From assembly GCA_033182465.1 (NCBI GenBank), contig CP137320.1, forward strand, positions 992,001 to 1,056,000: a DNA stretch of 64,000 nucleotides, read 5' to 3'. The notes under the pieces were generated by a model. The model saw only the letters and a program-made list of their open reading frames with translations, was not told the origin of the DNA and made no database searches. Each line of letters opens with the position of its first letter. The first letter of the stretch is position 1. The stretch is from Sanghuangporus weigelae (Eukaryota; Basidiomycota; Agaricomycetes; Hymenochaetales; Hymenochaetaceae). The translations under genes and the position numbers were made by a program. Positions 24,101-36,516 of the stretch are shown piece after piece.

Positions 24101-25758
24101 ACGGAGTTCTCGTATGATGCTAGTCTTGCTGGCTTACAGTACGATCTCGGATCGTCAATGCTTGGACTATGTATGACTCTCAGCGGATATAATGACAAAC
24201 TTCACGTTCTCGCGCAGCACGTTCTTGAAAAAACCAGAAACTTAGACATTAGCGAGGATAGACTGGCTGTGATAAAGGAAAATGTAGGCCACCAGTCGAC
24301 TCTTTCCGTGTGGAATACGTTGGTTCTGAAGTGCCATATTGTCTTCTAGGTCAAACTACAGTGGCAAAACTTTTTCCTCGGACAGACCTACTCGCTTTCG
24401 GAATACTATGGGAAATACCTCCTGGCGGGCCGCCAATATACCTTGACGGAGAAACTTGCTGAAATAGATAGTGAGTTGATCCCCGCTGAAATGCACTAGC
24501 ATGAATCTTGACGTCCTTGACAGACATCACCGTTGAGGAACTCCGTGAACATGCTCAAAAACTTTTATCACAATTCAAATACCTCGTTTTGGCGAATGGC
24601 AATCTTCGCAAGGAGGTGAGAAGATATCTTGATGGGCCTCGTCTGGGTCACTACTTACTGTTTATGCGTAGGACGCTAATCGGATCGCATCTATGTCGGA
24701 AGATATTCTTAACTCAGAAGCTGTTCCTGCAGACCAAGTTCCTGTGGAGCGGTCGCGCCTCTTGCCGAATCGTAAGCACGAATTATTTGGTAATGAACTC
24801 TATCACTGACATAGTGTGTGTAGCATGCAATTATATCTGGGAACTGCCTGTTCCGAATCCCGATCAGGTCAATGCCTCCAATTCGTATTATTGTCACGTC
24901 GGTTCCATATCAGATGCACGAGTACGCACGACGTTCAGGCTATTGGCGCAGATCCTTCATGAACCCGCATTCAATATTCTGAGAACGAAAGAACAGCTCG
25001 GCTACATCGTCTTTACCTCGGCTTGGCAGAGCGTGGAGTCATTAGGTTTGCGTATACTCATTCAATCGGAGAAAGATCCAAAATATCTGGAGACTCGTAT
25101 TGAGGCTTTCCTTGATCACATGCGTGGCGTCATCGAGACGATGGATGGTGAGCAGTTTGAAGAGCAAAAGAAGAGCTTGGTGCAGAAGTGGACGGAGAAG
25201 TTGAAGAACCTGCAGGAGGAAACTACGCGATTCTGGACACATATTGACTCCGGATACCTCGACTTCACGCGACGCGAATATGACGCTGCATTACTGGCTA
25301 CTGTGACGAAGGAGGACGTCCTTGCGATGTTCAAAGAATTCATCGATCCTGCTTCATTGAAGCGTTCAAAGCTTTCTGTCCACATGCGTCCGCAGAAACA
25401 GCCTACAGCCAAGCTTAGCCAGGTAGCTGCAGACGGTTTCCTCAGCGCGTTGCACGGTGCAGGCGCCTTTGTAGATGAGGAGGAATTCAACTCTCTCTGC
25501 GCAGACGAGCCGCCAGTTGCAAAGGTCCGAGAGCACTGGGAGAGTGCTCTCCGAGATCAACCGAATGTCAATGCAAGCGAACTTCTCGCAAAATTCGACG
25601 AGCTCGTGCGCTCACATCCCGCAGTCGGTCAGGGCGCTGTCGAGCTCAGTCCGAGTGTTCAATATATCACGGATGGCGCTGCTTTCAGGGAGAGCCTCAG
25701 ACTTTCTGACCCTGCCAGACCTGTGGACGAAGCTGAAGTGGCGTTGTCGAGGTTTTGA
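21174..25758 (+). CDS. STE23: Insulin-degrading-enzyme-type M16 metalloprotease (Ste23-like)
   Basis: This is a zinc metallopeptidase of family M16A (insulysin/Ste23), which degrades small peptides in a closed chamber; yeast Ste23 can process a-factor precursor. Multiple exons read through with good GT-AG junctions. The inverted zinc motif HFCEH is at about 22012-22026 in DDIPGLAHFCEHLLFM, and the distal Glu region is LRELNAVDSENKKNIQNDVW, followed by LTKHLTRPGHPWKKFGTGN. The second half has ILHEPAFNILRTKEQLGYIV and the C-terminal SGYLDFTRREYDAAL. There is an insertion rich in Ser/Pro/Asn after KKFGTGNKATLTEA, uncommon in IDE. The first ATG (21174) adds about 100 residues with hydrophobic and basic character before MTVEEDAKNWSYVP. 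That could be a mitochondrial or membrane leader, or translation may begin at one of the inner ATGs (21474 or 21492). Confidence 0.93.
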
Positions 25759-27029
25759 GCTGAGGATGGGATGGGCGCTCGTCTTGATCTGCACTCGACG
25801 CCGCTGCGCTTGTGTCGTCCTTGCCACCGTATTGCTGTGTGTTTTGACCCGTCTCGGTTGCCCCAGCCAACATTGACTTTGTTCCGGCGTTATGAGCCGT
25901 CGACGCCCGTGTACACATCGCGACCCTGCTCAGAATCACCATCATCGTCATCAAATCAACCCCTTGCAGTACCGTACTTTACCTTGTAGCATTGCATCAT
26001 AGACTGAAGCAAATGTTTCAAAATCCGCTCTGACCGACTGTTACTCGACTTTGCTGTACATTTTTAACTTGCTACTTGCTTATACATATTCTAATATTAT
26101 TTATTTACACATTACAAGCAATCATCCACGTGGCTATCTCAACACTCGGACATTATGATATGCTTGTTCTGAATTTGTAACCAATGAAACGAAACACGCC
26201 CCTACGCAGCAGATGCCGGTCGATAAGATCATTAGTTAAGAAGAACAAAGACTTCTCTTGGAGGGATTTACATATGTGATCATTATTGATCTTTGGCATC
26301 ACGACCAGGTGAATAATGAAGTTTGAGCTGTTTTTATAACTGATAGAACAAAATATGATTCAATTGCATTAGTTGATGATATCTTACAACGGCGCGCAAA
26401 GCGGATGCTTGGAATTATCGTCCTTGTTCATCGGTTGACGGGACGTGATTTTTCATTTCTTTGTCGGACTCGACTTCGAGGCTGTGTATAGTGATGCATC
26501 GGCATCGGGGTTCAAAAGAGTCATTTCCCATCACAACTCTCCGATGGTCCTCGTTTCATAATTTCTGAAGTCTGGAAGACACTGAGATGAACTCGAAACT
26601 TCCCGACAGAGCAACGGATGGACGCTGTGTCAGCAGGCCGCCATTTTACCACTCACCACCAGAGCTGTAGTACGAGTCACGAAGCAACGATCGTTTCAGA
26701 TCGGGAGTGTGATTCGGTCCAGTGCTATACCACAGCAAGTACGGTCAGGGGAATACGTCTATGCACGGAGAACTCAACCGAAAATGAAAACGGTACAAAA
26801 CAGGCGCCTCAACAATGGTATTTCGCAAACAGCATTAGTAATCCGGAGTGAGCTGAAAAATGAATGGCATTATGACAGCGACAAAAAAAGAGACAGAAAG
26901 CAGAGTGACGGCAGGGGAGACAGCAGTACAGATGAAGAAAAGGAATGTGGATTTCATTTCGCTATTGGTCTGCCGTCTAGACCAACGAGAGCAAACAGGT
27001 ACTCATTAAGCATACCAACAGCATACACA
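25759..27029. other. Intergenic region between convergent STE23 and CKS1
   Basis: This 1.27-kb gap follows the STE23 stop and precedes the 3' end of CKS1. The first 250 bp are GC-rich and carry chance open frames. From about 26000 to 26400 it is AT-rich. An open frame at 26709-27107 (plus) overlaps the CKS1 last exon antisense and has no domain. I see no transposon ends, tRNA or repeat. Confidence 0.5.
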
Positions 27030-27538
27030 TCAGTACTGATAATGCTTACGCTGTGGCCGTTTGTTCAGCTCGCGTCGGAACAGGAGAACGTGCGGCTCCG
27101 GAGCTAAGGAAACGATGAGTATGAACCGACAGATCTCTCAAACGACCTTATATGACTTACTGTGCACTTCATAGTGAACCCAGCCGTAGCTCTGTGTGAT
27201 GCCTACAGCACGCCACTCATCCTCTGAAAGGAGACGTAGTGTTCCTGATTGATCTGCATTGTAATACTGCTTTGGTATGAGCTTCATAAGCGGTTTGGGA
27301 AGAATGACGTGTCGATATTCGAATTTATCATCGCTATAACGCTCCGAATAGTGTATTCTTACATGTATCATCAACGTTGGTGTTAGCACTCAACAGCTGA
27401 TCGATGTCGTTCAGGGTGAACTCACTTGTCTACATATTCCTCCCATCTCTTGAGCGCTTCCGACCTTGATAGCTGGCTTCCATTTCCAGCTTGGTTCGCC
27501 TGCTTTTCGAGTTGTTGTGCGTTGTCGTGATGGTTCAT
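27030..27538 (-). CDS. CKS1: Cyclin-dependent kinase regulatory subunit Cks1/Suc1
   Basis: Cks1 binds CDK-cyclin and recognises phosphothreonine, helping multisite phosphorylation in the cell cycle. Three exons (27538-27426, 27357-27161, 27103-27030) give 127 residues. The conserved domain is intact: [48 protein letters not shown], and [12 protein letters not shown] with the strand-exchange hinge His-x-Pro-Glu-Pro. The N-terminal extension [21 protein letters not shown] is helical, as in other fungi. After [11 protein letters not shown], the frame reads RKHYQY and stops. However, a GTAAGC donor lies exactly at that point (CAGC|GTAAGC), so a further short 3' exon with an alternative tail cannot be excluded. 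Confidence 0.93.
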
Positions 27539-27852
27539 GAGAGAGGTGCCTGCTTACTGGCGTGATGTGACGTCGCGTACTGTCACTGATCACGTATCAA
27601 ACCCGATCACACAGCCACGCTCGCTCTAGCCTGAGGGATTTTTCTTCTTTCCTCAATCCATCAAAAATGCAAAGTAAACGATCTGCAAATAATTGAGAGC
27701 TGGGTATGTCTATTATTTGTTTACTGGTTACAAACGTCTGCGTATAGTATTTATATGAGTGCTCGAATGATAATAAATGACGGCATTATTACGATGCTAA
27801 TAAGTTTTTGTCTAGCCATCAGAAGGGAAAGGGACCGATTCGCTTTATTGAT

Positions 27853-29450
27853 TTATTCAAGGACTGCTCGCCGTGTCGCATCTCGTGTCGATTTTAATAG
27901 CGTTGCAAGCTCGGTACCTCCCGTGCCTCGGGCGGGCCCTGTGCCACTTCGAAGAGCATCTGATTGATCTTTAGCAATTGCAGCCATGACGGGACATTTG
28001 TATCTTTGCGACTTGGACATCGTGACAATGTAGAGGCATGCAACTCTTATGTGAATGTCTTTGGAAAGAATAGCAGAATGTTAGCCAAGTCGGCGCAGTC
28101 ACTAGAAGGCATGATGTACCTCGGAATCTTTTCAAAGCCATGACCGCGGCATTGTACGGTTCCCGCAGAGCTGGCGTCTGACGAACGACGTCGCGTATTG
28201 GTCGAGGTGAGTTTTGCAAATACTCCAAATACTCCCGATGCTGACCAGGCATGTAGCGACGCCTATGGTACTTGCTGATGAGAACGGAACGGTGAGGACA
28301 CATATCAGACCCAACTCACATTCTGTCCATAAACCCGAGGTCCGATTTTTTGTTGTCGTCGCTCGGAGGAGGATATCTCCTTTTTGCCAATTTATGGTCG
28401 ATGTCGAGCCAGACGTCCAGTGTATGCATGAGAGTGCTTTGTCCGCCGGAGGGACCACTGAGGTCTAGTCTGTCTGAATCGCTCACCCCTTCGTATATCC
28501 ACCCGGAAGATGTTGGCCCTCCCGCGTCTGCACCACAGAACCATGGCCGGATGCTCCAGTGGAAAACGTGCGGATCGCATCCCGCTCGAACGCTTTGCAG
28601 AATGTCACTCAATTCTTCTATGAGGCTTGCAACGCGCTGCAGGTCGCGCGAGATCTTCCATATCGAGGCCTCGTCTTTGACATCGGGTATGCTGTGATAT
28701 TCCTCGATAATGGTCAGGAGCTCAACACCCCTAAGCTCAATACTGGCAGAGGCGCGGTAAAACTCGGCTTCGTCTTCTGTTCCTGAAAAGAGATGCTCAA
28801 AGTGCAAATTGTCGAGTGTCAAGGGCAATGCGGGATTCGTTGGGTAAGCGTTCCATAATACTGTGTCCGCATACGTCAGGACAGGAGCGATGCCGAGGAC
28901 TTTTGAGACAGCCACCAATGGCACGGCGAGAGTTTTCGGAACGACGACTGGCATGGACGTCCCGGCAGGCGGGGTCGAGTGCACGTAGAAGTGCGTCAAA
29001 AAGGCTAGGACGAGATGAGCCCGCTGTAGTCTCTGCCTGTCATTCTCTATGGTATGCGTTGGTATCATCGGTCCCTGATCATCGACAGATAAACTTGTCA
29101 TTAGGTGCTTATGGTAATGGTCGATCGTCAGATTTACTGACCTCACTGATCCGTTGCCGCCATATCTCGCTGCTTTCCCGCTTTGCCACGGCCTCCTCAG
29201 AGACGTCATCCCCAAGGCTAAGCACGTCTGGAGCTTCTGCTAAAGCACGCTCCCAAAAGTCGAAGGCGAGAGGCAAGCGTGGTAACGGAGAAGCAGGAAG
29301 AAATCCTGTATTCCTGTCGATATCAAATTCGATGTTGGATTTCGGCTGCTGGACACCAAATGCTCGTAGCCTTTTTAGAATGTCAGATAGTGCAGATGCA
29401 CCCACGCGAAGCAGCTCCGAGGGAGGCAACACGTTGTGAAAGTAATCCAT
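27853..29450 (-). CDS. Indoleamine 2,3-dioxygenase (IDO)
   Basis: IDO is a heme dioxygenase opening the indole ring of tryptophan to N-formylkynurenine, the first step to kynurenine and NAD. Four exons (29450-29142, 29074-28320, 28262-28120, 28058-27853) give 470 residues. Recognisable parts are RAHLVLAFLTHFYVHSTPP, LAVPLVAVSKVLGIAPVLTY followed by ADTVLWNAYP, the heme-site Ser/Gly loop LSGPSGGQSTLMHTLDVWLD, and RRYMPGQHREYLEYLQ before IRDVV. The C terminus has RVACLYIVTMSKSQ with the proximal-side region and GTGGTELATLLKSTRDATRR. The first intron (67 nt) is the least certain junction because an in-frame read-through alternative would add about 11 residues. Fungi often carry several IDO paralogues of differing efficiency; which class this is cannot be told here. 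Confidence 0.94.
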
Positions 29451-31419
29451 TAAGAGTGAAGGTATGCTTTGGCAATGTTGAAGCGAAGAGAGTATGTGGG
29501 AGTAAGATCTTGACGAACTTCTGCCTTCATATTGCTGCACTCTTTATAGCTTATGGATAAGCCGACATCCCAGCCGGTCAGTCTCTCGTTTTGAGTTTGA
29601 ACGAAGTCCGTCCAGTTCGTCCAGCATAGCACGGCTGATGAGTTCCATCACTCCGCCACTGTGAAGCTGGTGACTCGACTGACGTCCAGTCCATTTTTTC
29701 CTCACCGGGTTGGAATTACACAAATGACTCCGCCCCAAGTAGTCTCAGCAACGCTGGCTCGACATTCATCAGCGTATCCGTCTTCTTTCTCGCCTATTCT
29801 TTGAACTCCGATTTACTGTCTTTGACAAACCCAGGAACTCTGCCGGATGCATAGGTAACCCAAATACGTTCGGTCTTTTCGCGTTTGGCTTCTGAAGCTC
29901 CGTGATATGAGCAGAGGCGCAGCAGAACGAACGCCTTGCGTTCCCGCGTTCAGCTTCATCATTCTGAATTACTATTTTGGGTGAACGGTATAACCTTGTT
30001 TTCTGGTTCTTCAACCTACTGATGCAAGTTTTAGAGCCCCGGGAGCACAGCCACGGATCAGTGCCCTTTGATGTGTTATATCCTCTTCAGCCTCGGGTTT
30101 GTTCCGCGCCACTGAAATTACGATAGTAGCCCTCTAGCCACACGCATCGGGATACGGAAGCATTTGCGTAGATGGTAGTTAAATTAGATCCGCGCTTCAT
30201 GTTTATTTTAATTTAATTTTTTTCGATTGTGGTCGTCTTGGTGGTTTCCCCTTCGAACCTTCAACTAGTCCCGCCTCCCAAACTCACGGAACGGGATGCT
30301 ATTTTAAAGATAATGCCGATCATACTTACTGCTCAAACGTAGACGTAAATCTGGTTTTTCTCATTTCAGCGTTCATTAACTACGATCAGCGTTTATTTTG
30401 AGCCAAGTATGCAGACGGTCTCTTGATCATTTTGCAAATTAACAGACTTTAAATCCAGCGTTAAGCTATGGGTGGCGGCGCTCTTTGATGGCGCCAGGCC
30501 GCCATGATAGTAGCATTTGTCTCTGCATAGCCCTCCGGAACCTTGCCAATCTTGGGTATCCCATAATACAAGAGAGATCTTTCAAATGCGCCTGGCGGTA
30601 TGAGGAATGAGGTACAAAGATTGGAGGACAAACCGCATGAGAAGCAAGGTTTTTTTAAGAATTAGAAAATTGATCTCAACAAGCCGGCGCGCGAGGTGAA
30701 ATCACTTCTAAGAGCGCATTCCCAGCCACTGGTCCGACGCCGTCTCAAAACGCTTACGGTTCGAGTCGGCCCCAGCAACACTGATGCCGTCTGATGTCGC
30801 CCATGGTTGGGGCGACCGTGGATACCGTGCAGGGTTTTATTATAATGGAGAATAATGAAATCCCTGGATGCATACTTGTCTTCTAATATCTAATTATTGA
30901 ACCCCGAGTCGGACGGAGAACTCAATGTTCAATGCTTGAAGACTACGATTTTCTTTGTTCTGGACTTCGTGTCAAATTGCAGAGCAACGGGCACGACCTG
31001 AAACCAACTGGGCTTCTATTTATTCAAGCCACAGATCCTCTCGGCTAACTTCACACACGTGGCAGCCAAAGCTCAAAAGCGGACTTACGGCTTTCTCAAG
31101 CCTCTACCGTGATCGAGAACAGGACAAGATGACCCTGTCCTCGAGGTTGCAAGACAACGACATATTTGGTCAACGCGGCAATATTGTTCATGCTATGAAA
31201 CGAGAATGATCGTGCTCTTGAAACTGTACGGCGAGGGCGGCCATGCGAGCTGCTACCGCCGCACGCTGCTCAGGGATACGTACCAGATGGGCCTACAGGT
31301 TCATACTGTGGACAATCCACAGCATGCACATTAGCCGATCGCACAGGTGAAAGACTAATGATTTGAATTTGGCATGGAGAAGAAGCCGACTTAGCCATCC
31401 ATGAATTCTACAATTCAGA
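29451..31419. other. Gene-poor gap, 2 kb
   Basis: No supported gene lies between the IDO start and the HIBCH stop. The part next to IDO is its promoter. Between 30170 and 30420 the DNA is AT-rich with a TTTAATTTAATTTTTT stretch. Open frames (for example 30955-31209 plus and 29769-30014 minus) lack domains. A GGTTCGAGTC box near 30758-30767 resembles a tRNA T-loop or pol III B box, but I could not fold a cloverleaf around it. There is no inverted or long direct repeat that I can see. Confidence 0.45.
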
Positions 31420-33322
31420 TCACTTCCAGCGCAAACATTGATTGCGTTCTGGGTCCTCGATGATGTCGCACCTACGCTGGACGACCTCTCGAATCTTTTC
31501 CTCCACTCCGCATTTGTCCTTTGTCAGACGGCGGAAAGTCTGGATGAGATCGTCCAATGTGAGGGCAAAGGCACCGCTTTGTGGGTGTTCGCCGCGAACG
31601 CGTTTTCCAATTTCCTTCTCTGTTGGTAGCGCGAATGCCATCGGATTCTGGTGCAACTTTCTTTCCACGTCCTCCTCAATATCGAGAGTCGGCGCCGCTG
31701 CCACATATGGAGAATCATCGAAATACCTCTTGACCATCTCTTCGGTGACTTCAGGTAAATCTGTGGGATCCCACGGAGGCCGTTCGTCACGAAGTTTGTC
31801 AACTAGGACTTTATTCACGCCGGTAAAGAAATCTCGACTTGCACCAGTCTATACAAAAGATGAAATTAGATTGATTCTGATGTAATTTGTGATGAGGATA
31901 GGACGTCTCACAAGGAAAGCAGTGGCTATCCCCAGTTCCATTCGAAGTGCATCGGCTAGAGATAGTCTCTTTCCCCGTCGGATTGCTTCAAGAGCAACTT
32001 TGAGACTGATCGGACTGCGTAGTTTTAATGATGCGAGCGTGTTCTTCGCCCACTTGCCGACATCCGCCGAGGCGGAATTCCCTAATTTCTCCAAAGCCGC
32101 GAGAATTTCCTCAACCGTTTTATGTCCAAATGCAGTATCTAAGGCAACTCGCACATCACCGATCAGGGGATTCCGTGCTTCTTCGGCCAGGGATTCGCCA
32201 AAATGGTCCTCTATGGCTTTATTAATCATGGGCAATGTGGGCTCATCCATTGAGCCCAGCAAGGAAAGAAGCTGCGGGACTCTTCTAGAAGGAACGAAGT
32301 GGGTGGCAAGTCCGAGTTCACTGCAAATTGAAACGATCAGTTTTCGCGCGTTCTCCGAGGTATGTGAAAGCCTCACAAGACTGCACGGCCTCGGATGGTT
32401 TCCCCGGAGAGTCCGAGGTAGGTTCCTATCTCACCGTCGAGGAGAGGCAAAAAATGGTTAGCACCAACGTCCGGACAGTAGCCAATTTTTGTTTCCGGCA
32501 TTGCAAATACCGTCGTTTCGGTAGCAATTCGAAATGGTGCATGAGCGGATAAACCGACACCTCCTCCCACTGTAATCATAGAACGAAACGTAGGAAAGTC
32601 AACACCCGATATTTCTTTCGATAAATACATGCACGAACTCGTGTTTCCTTCCAAGACACAAATATATGGTTTCTTGATTTGAGCTAGCCTATAATCGAGC
32701 TCGAATCTGCGGAACAGCCGTTAGTCACCACGGCAAAAAGAACACGATCGAATAACCAACTCGTCTTTAAAGTATTGCACAGATTTATGTCGCGTTTCCT
32801 CATTTTCTGCATTCTTTATCACAGCTACATGTGATAAATGCGATTAAAGTGCAATACTATAAAATAAAATGACTTCATACCGACAACATCACCACCAGCA
32901 CAGAATGATTTGCCCTTCCCAGTCCCAACGACGATTTTGCAGAGCTCTGACTCATCCCATTCCTGAAACGAAATATAGAGAATTGATGCATATTCACGAA
33001 ATTATTGATGCACACCTGTATTTTTGGACGAAGAAAGTTAATCATTTCACTGTCCAGAGCATTATGCTTCTTTGGACGATTGAGAATGTATCGCCTTAAC
33101 GGACCATCTGACTCGAAGAGCACCGGAGCCTATCAAAGCAGCGAAACAGGAGACAATCAGCATCGACCTTGGTCGGCTCTAGGCCGGCGAGGAAAATGTT
33201 GTTCTGTTCACCTCATCTTGGTTTGCCGGTGCAGCTGAAGACATTGCCATATGTTGAGCAAGAACACGGGTCCTAGACAGCGCTGACGAGCGCGGCATCC
33301 TCCTCAGAGCATTAGCAAGCAT
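31420..33322 (-). CDS. 3-hydroxyisobutyryl-CoA hydrolase, mitochondrial (ECH superfamily)
   Basis: The enzyme hydrolyses 3-hydroxyisobutyryl-CoA in mitochondrial valine catabolism. The N terminus from ATG 33322 ([20 protein letters not shown]) is basic and Ser-rich, a typical presequence, followed by [20 protein letters not shown] and NALDSEMI. Later motifs are [12 protein letters not shown], the oxyanion-hole loop [22 protein letters not shown] (split by an intron), and the catalytic pair region [20 protein letters not shown] with Glu and Asp in place, which separates HIBCH from plain hydratases. The C-terminal half shows [18 protein letters not shown]-like sequence and [19 protein letters not shown]. 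Seven or more introns interrupt it. It is head-to-head with tubulin cofactor E (172 bp). An in-frame reading through the loop intron would insert about 25 residues into the oxyanion loop and is rejected. Confidence 0.92.
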
Positions 33323-33494
33323 AGATGTAAAAGGTGCTTAGCAAGATTCGAGTTTGGGGGCGACCGAATTCAAGCGAGAGGAGCGGGCCAGTCACGTTAG
33401 AGGCGCGGGCGGGAAACGCGTCTCCGTCACTCCGACGGCCCGTGACGCGCTTCCGCGCGTAGTACACAATTCGTACTTACTGACTTCAATCTTC

Positions 33495-35762
33495 ATGTCC
33501 ATGTCTAACGCGCAGGAATTACAGTCAAACAATGACTATCATTTACCAAACATTGGTTGCCGCATTTCTTTGCATGGAAACAGGGGAACAATAAAGTACA
33601 TCGGCGAAGTGCAAGGCACAAATGGGACATGGCTTGGAGTTGAATGGGACGAGCGAACGAGAGGGAAACATAGCGGCGAGAAGGATGGCAAACAATACTT
33701 CGCTTGCAGGTAACTGTGCGAGTTATCTCGCAGTGAATCAGATTATGATATTCTGCATCTACGCCTCAGCGTTCCTGGTTCAGGATCATTCATACGCCCG
33801 TCACCGGCCATATCGTATGGCCAATCTTTCCTTAGCGCTCTCGTATCAAAATACGTCGATCTTCCTCACAGAGATGGTCAGAAAGAAACTGTCATTCTTG
33901 GATCAAGCAGCGGCGCTATTGAGGTCGAAGCGATTGGCCTGGATAAAGTACGCGGGAAACTAGCTCGACTCGAACGCCTTCGCGAAATCAGTCTAGATGC
34001 AGAGGAGGTGGCATATGCAGACTCGCCCGGAGAAATTAAGAGAACGTGTCCAAGTAAGAGAGGAGGCCTCTGCTGTAATCTGCCCATCTTACCTTGCTGT
34101 TCTATGTAGATGTACGCAGCCTTGATCTGTCAAATACTCTACTTGCTTCCTGGGATACGATTGCCGTCGTAGCAAACGAGCTACCAGCTCTGCGAGAATT
34201 GAGCCTCAAGTGCGCGACTCTGTGCTCATGGCGCCTATAACTTGTTCTATAGACATCATCCCTTTGTTTCAGCTCTAATCGCCTCTCAAGCCTCAATGAC
34301 ACCACCAATTTACGCTCGGCATTCATGTCTCTGGAAGAACTCCGACTCAACGAAACATTCATCAGTTGGGCCGAGGCAGTTCTTCTCCTTACAGTAATGC
34401 CGAATCTTCGGGCTATAGAACTAGGATACAACAATATGGAACGATTAGGCAGCACAGAATTTCAAGATCAATTATCTGGAACAAAGCTTCAAGTGCTCAA
34501 TCTAGATGAGAACAAGCTGCATGATTGGCATGATGTCATGGAAGCCATCGCGCCGTTCAAAAAGTTGAGCATTCTGTACAATTTGCTCTTTTTGATTTAA
34601 TGCTGACGAACGGTTCCGACGCATTAGATTAGCCCGGTTAATTTTAACAGCAAACCGACTTCAACGGATCCTTCAAACACCGATAACTCAGATCGCGCTC
34701 CCAAACATCAGGCATTTAGGTCTTCAAGACAACCTTATTTCGGAATGGAGAGATATCGATTCGCTCAATGTCTGGCTCCCGAACTTGAAGACCCTGAACA
34801 TGAACGGCAATCCGATCTTCTCTCGTGAGTATAGTACTATTATTTGCACTGCCGTACCATTCCGATATCCTGTGCTCACGGCGTTATGCCTGCAGGGTCA
34901 ACAGATTTTCGTCAGCAAGTGATAGCTAGACTGCCAAACCTTGAGGTACTCAACGGAACCGTGGTGTGGAGAATTCTTGTTCTGATTTAGAAACCGTCTA
35001 GCTGACGCCCTTTCTATTTTTCCAAATAAATCTTAGATATCCATCAAGGAAAGGACAGACAGCGAGATATATTGTCTCTCCCGAACAGTCCGGAATAGTC
35101 AGATGTCCGCTGAAGAACGAATACGCGAATTTCCTAGATGGAATGAGTTGTGCGCGAGTAAGTTACGCCCTATCAGCATCAGGAATACCCTCCGTGTGAA
35201 GCCAAAAACTAATATCTATGTTTGTACCCTGTTGTCTAGAGCATGGCGCGCCCGAGAGGAGTGTTACAAGAGCCCGCGATACCCTGGCAGACCGACTCAT
35301 AGGTGCGTGCTCACTCCACATTTCCCCATTGCTCTGACCGCTGATTCTTGAGCGCCGGCGCCCTCACCCTCACCAATCTTTCACCACTTTTATTCGACAA
35401 CAACAGACATCTACGTCCATCGCTGCGAGAAGATCGCTGAGCCCGATTCGCACACAATACTGGGCTCTGCGGCGTCCTCGGCGCAGGCACTCATGGCGCA
35501 GCTTCCACCACCATCACCCCTACGCGTCCTTCCGACAATGCCGGTTCGACTTCTCCGGCCTAGGTTGCTAAAAAGTCTAAACCTTCTTCCATATGATCGC
35601 ACACGCCGCCAAGGTCCTGAGCTATCCATATGGCTTGTCATGGGAGATGACGGATTGAGGAAAATCGGTAAGCTCGAAGAAGATTCCCGGGATCTTTCTT
35701 GGTGGGGTATTCAGGATGGTTCACACATTATTGTCTGTGCCAGTCTGACCGATCACGACTAA
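33495..35762 (+). CDS. Tubulin-specific chaperone E (cofactor E, Pac2-like)
   Basis: Cofactor E binds alpha-tubulin during assembly and disassembly of the tubulin heterodimer. All three family domains are readable. The CAP-Gly domain is at the N terminus: IGCRISLHGNRGTIKYIGEV, GTWLGVEWDERTRGKHSGEK and DGKQYFACR. Leucine-rich repeats follow (VRSLDLSNTLLASWDTIA, LRELSLNSNRLSSL, MPNLRAIELGYNNM, LKTLNMNGNPIFSR). The C-terminal ubiquitin-like fold ends LSWWGIQDGSHIIVCASL. At least seven introns are needed. The start could be ATG 33495 or ATG 33501 two codons later; both give the same protein body. The gene is divergent from HIBCH. Confidence 0.92.
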
Positions 35763-35939
35763 TCCATCCGATGATAATAATGATCGCAACGACACGTAGA
35801 TGAATGTTCAATACGGTAAATCAAGATGTATTGCCTATTTGTAGTGAGACATGAATATATACCGATCTCTACGTCCAATATTACCTTGATGGATCCGTAT
35901 GAGGTACTCTTCCCGGTATACACGCGTCAGTTCTCGACG

Positions 35940-36440
35940 TATAGATGATCAACTCACCTGGACGGAAGTTGGGATGCCGGTCAGATTAATATTATAAAGT
36001 TTTGATGGCATCTCATCTCCTAGCTGGACGGCTGAGGTCACGTGATTCACCACTGGTAAAAGCATTCCGTTTACTTGGCCACCTGTGATTCCAAAGTGAC
36101 GGCGGTCTACTAGTCTTGTCGCTCATCCTTGACTTGGATTCTCCAACTTGAAGGTCATGGCCATTTACCTCGTCTGCTACGAGAGTAGGTATTCCTTTTC
36201 GTCCATAATTTCGTGTAACGGAACGTCACGCTTTACCATAAATCGACCAAATGGCCACCATAAGTAGGAGAAACGAACAACGGGCAAAGGAGTCCTTAAA
36301 GCTGCCACTGGGCCAAGGACAAGATGTCCATGATTCGAATAATAAAGGCCCTCATATACAACCGTGTATCGGGGCCACATTACGGAACCTCGCCTGGAAA
36401 ACTGGAACACAAGGAAATCACGAAGCCTAGGACAATTCAT
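35940..36440 (-). other. Unassigned stretch with protein-like open frames
   Basis: Between tubulin cofactor E and the SR gene lies about 0.75 kb with coding-like composition that I cannot assemble. On the minus strand, an ATG-started frame (36440-36177) contains WPRYTVVYEGLYYSNHGHLV and LGPVAALRTPLPVVRFSYLW. Another frame near 36210-36170 reads RNYGRKGIPTLVADE before a GTAAAT donor. A third near 36115-35965 reads VDRRHFGITGGQVNGMLLPV and LYNINLTGIPTSVQ before a GTGAGT donor. On the plus strand, ATG 36157 starts MAIYLVCYES, and 36252-36431 is also open. One small spliced gene on either strand is plausible. I recognise no family. It may also be non-coding. Confidence 0.3.
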
Positions 36441-36516
36441 ATAGGTAATCCATTTTTTTCAGTCGCCTCATCGAGACCATTCGTCGCCAAACGCCATTCC
36501 AATGTCAGCAGAGGCC

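Noticed and set aside
26709-27107. 132-codon plus-strand frame antisense to the CKS1 3' end
   Set aside because: No domain, no ATG context, and it overlaps the confirmed last CKS1 exon.
29067-29108. Alternative extra residues at IDO exon 1/2 junction
   Set aside because: It would require an intron of only 34 nt, shorter than any other here. The 67-nt choice has a CTAATGAC branch site.
30756-30770. tRNA T-loop-like GGTTCGAGTC box
   Set aside because: No acceptor, D or anticodon stem could be paired around it in either strand.
32580-32640. Extra 25 residues in the HIBCH oxyanion loop
   Set aside because: They come from reading through an intron. Splicing gives the family-standard EGNTMGGGVGLS.
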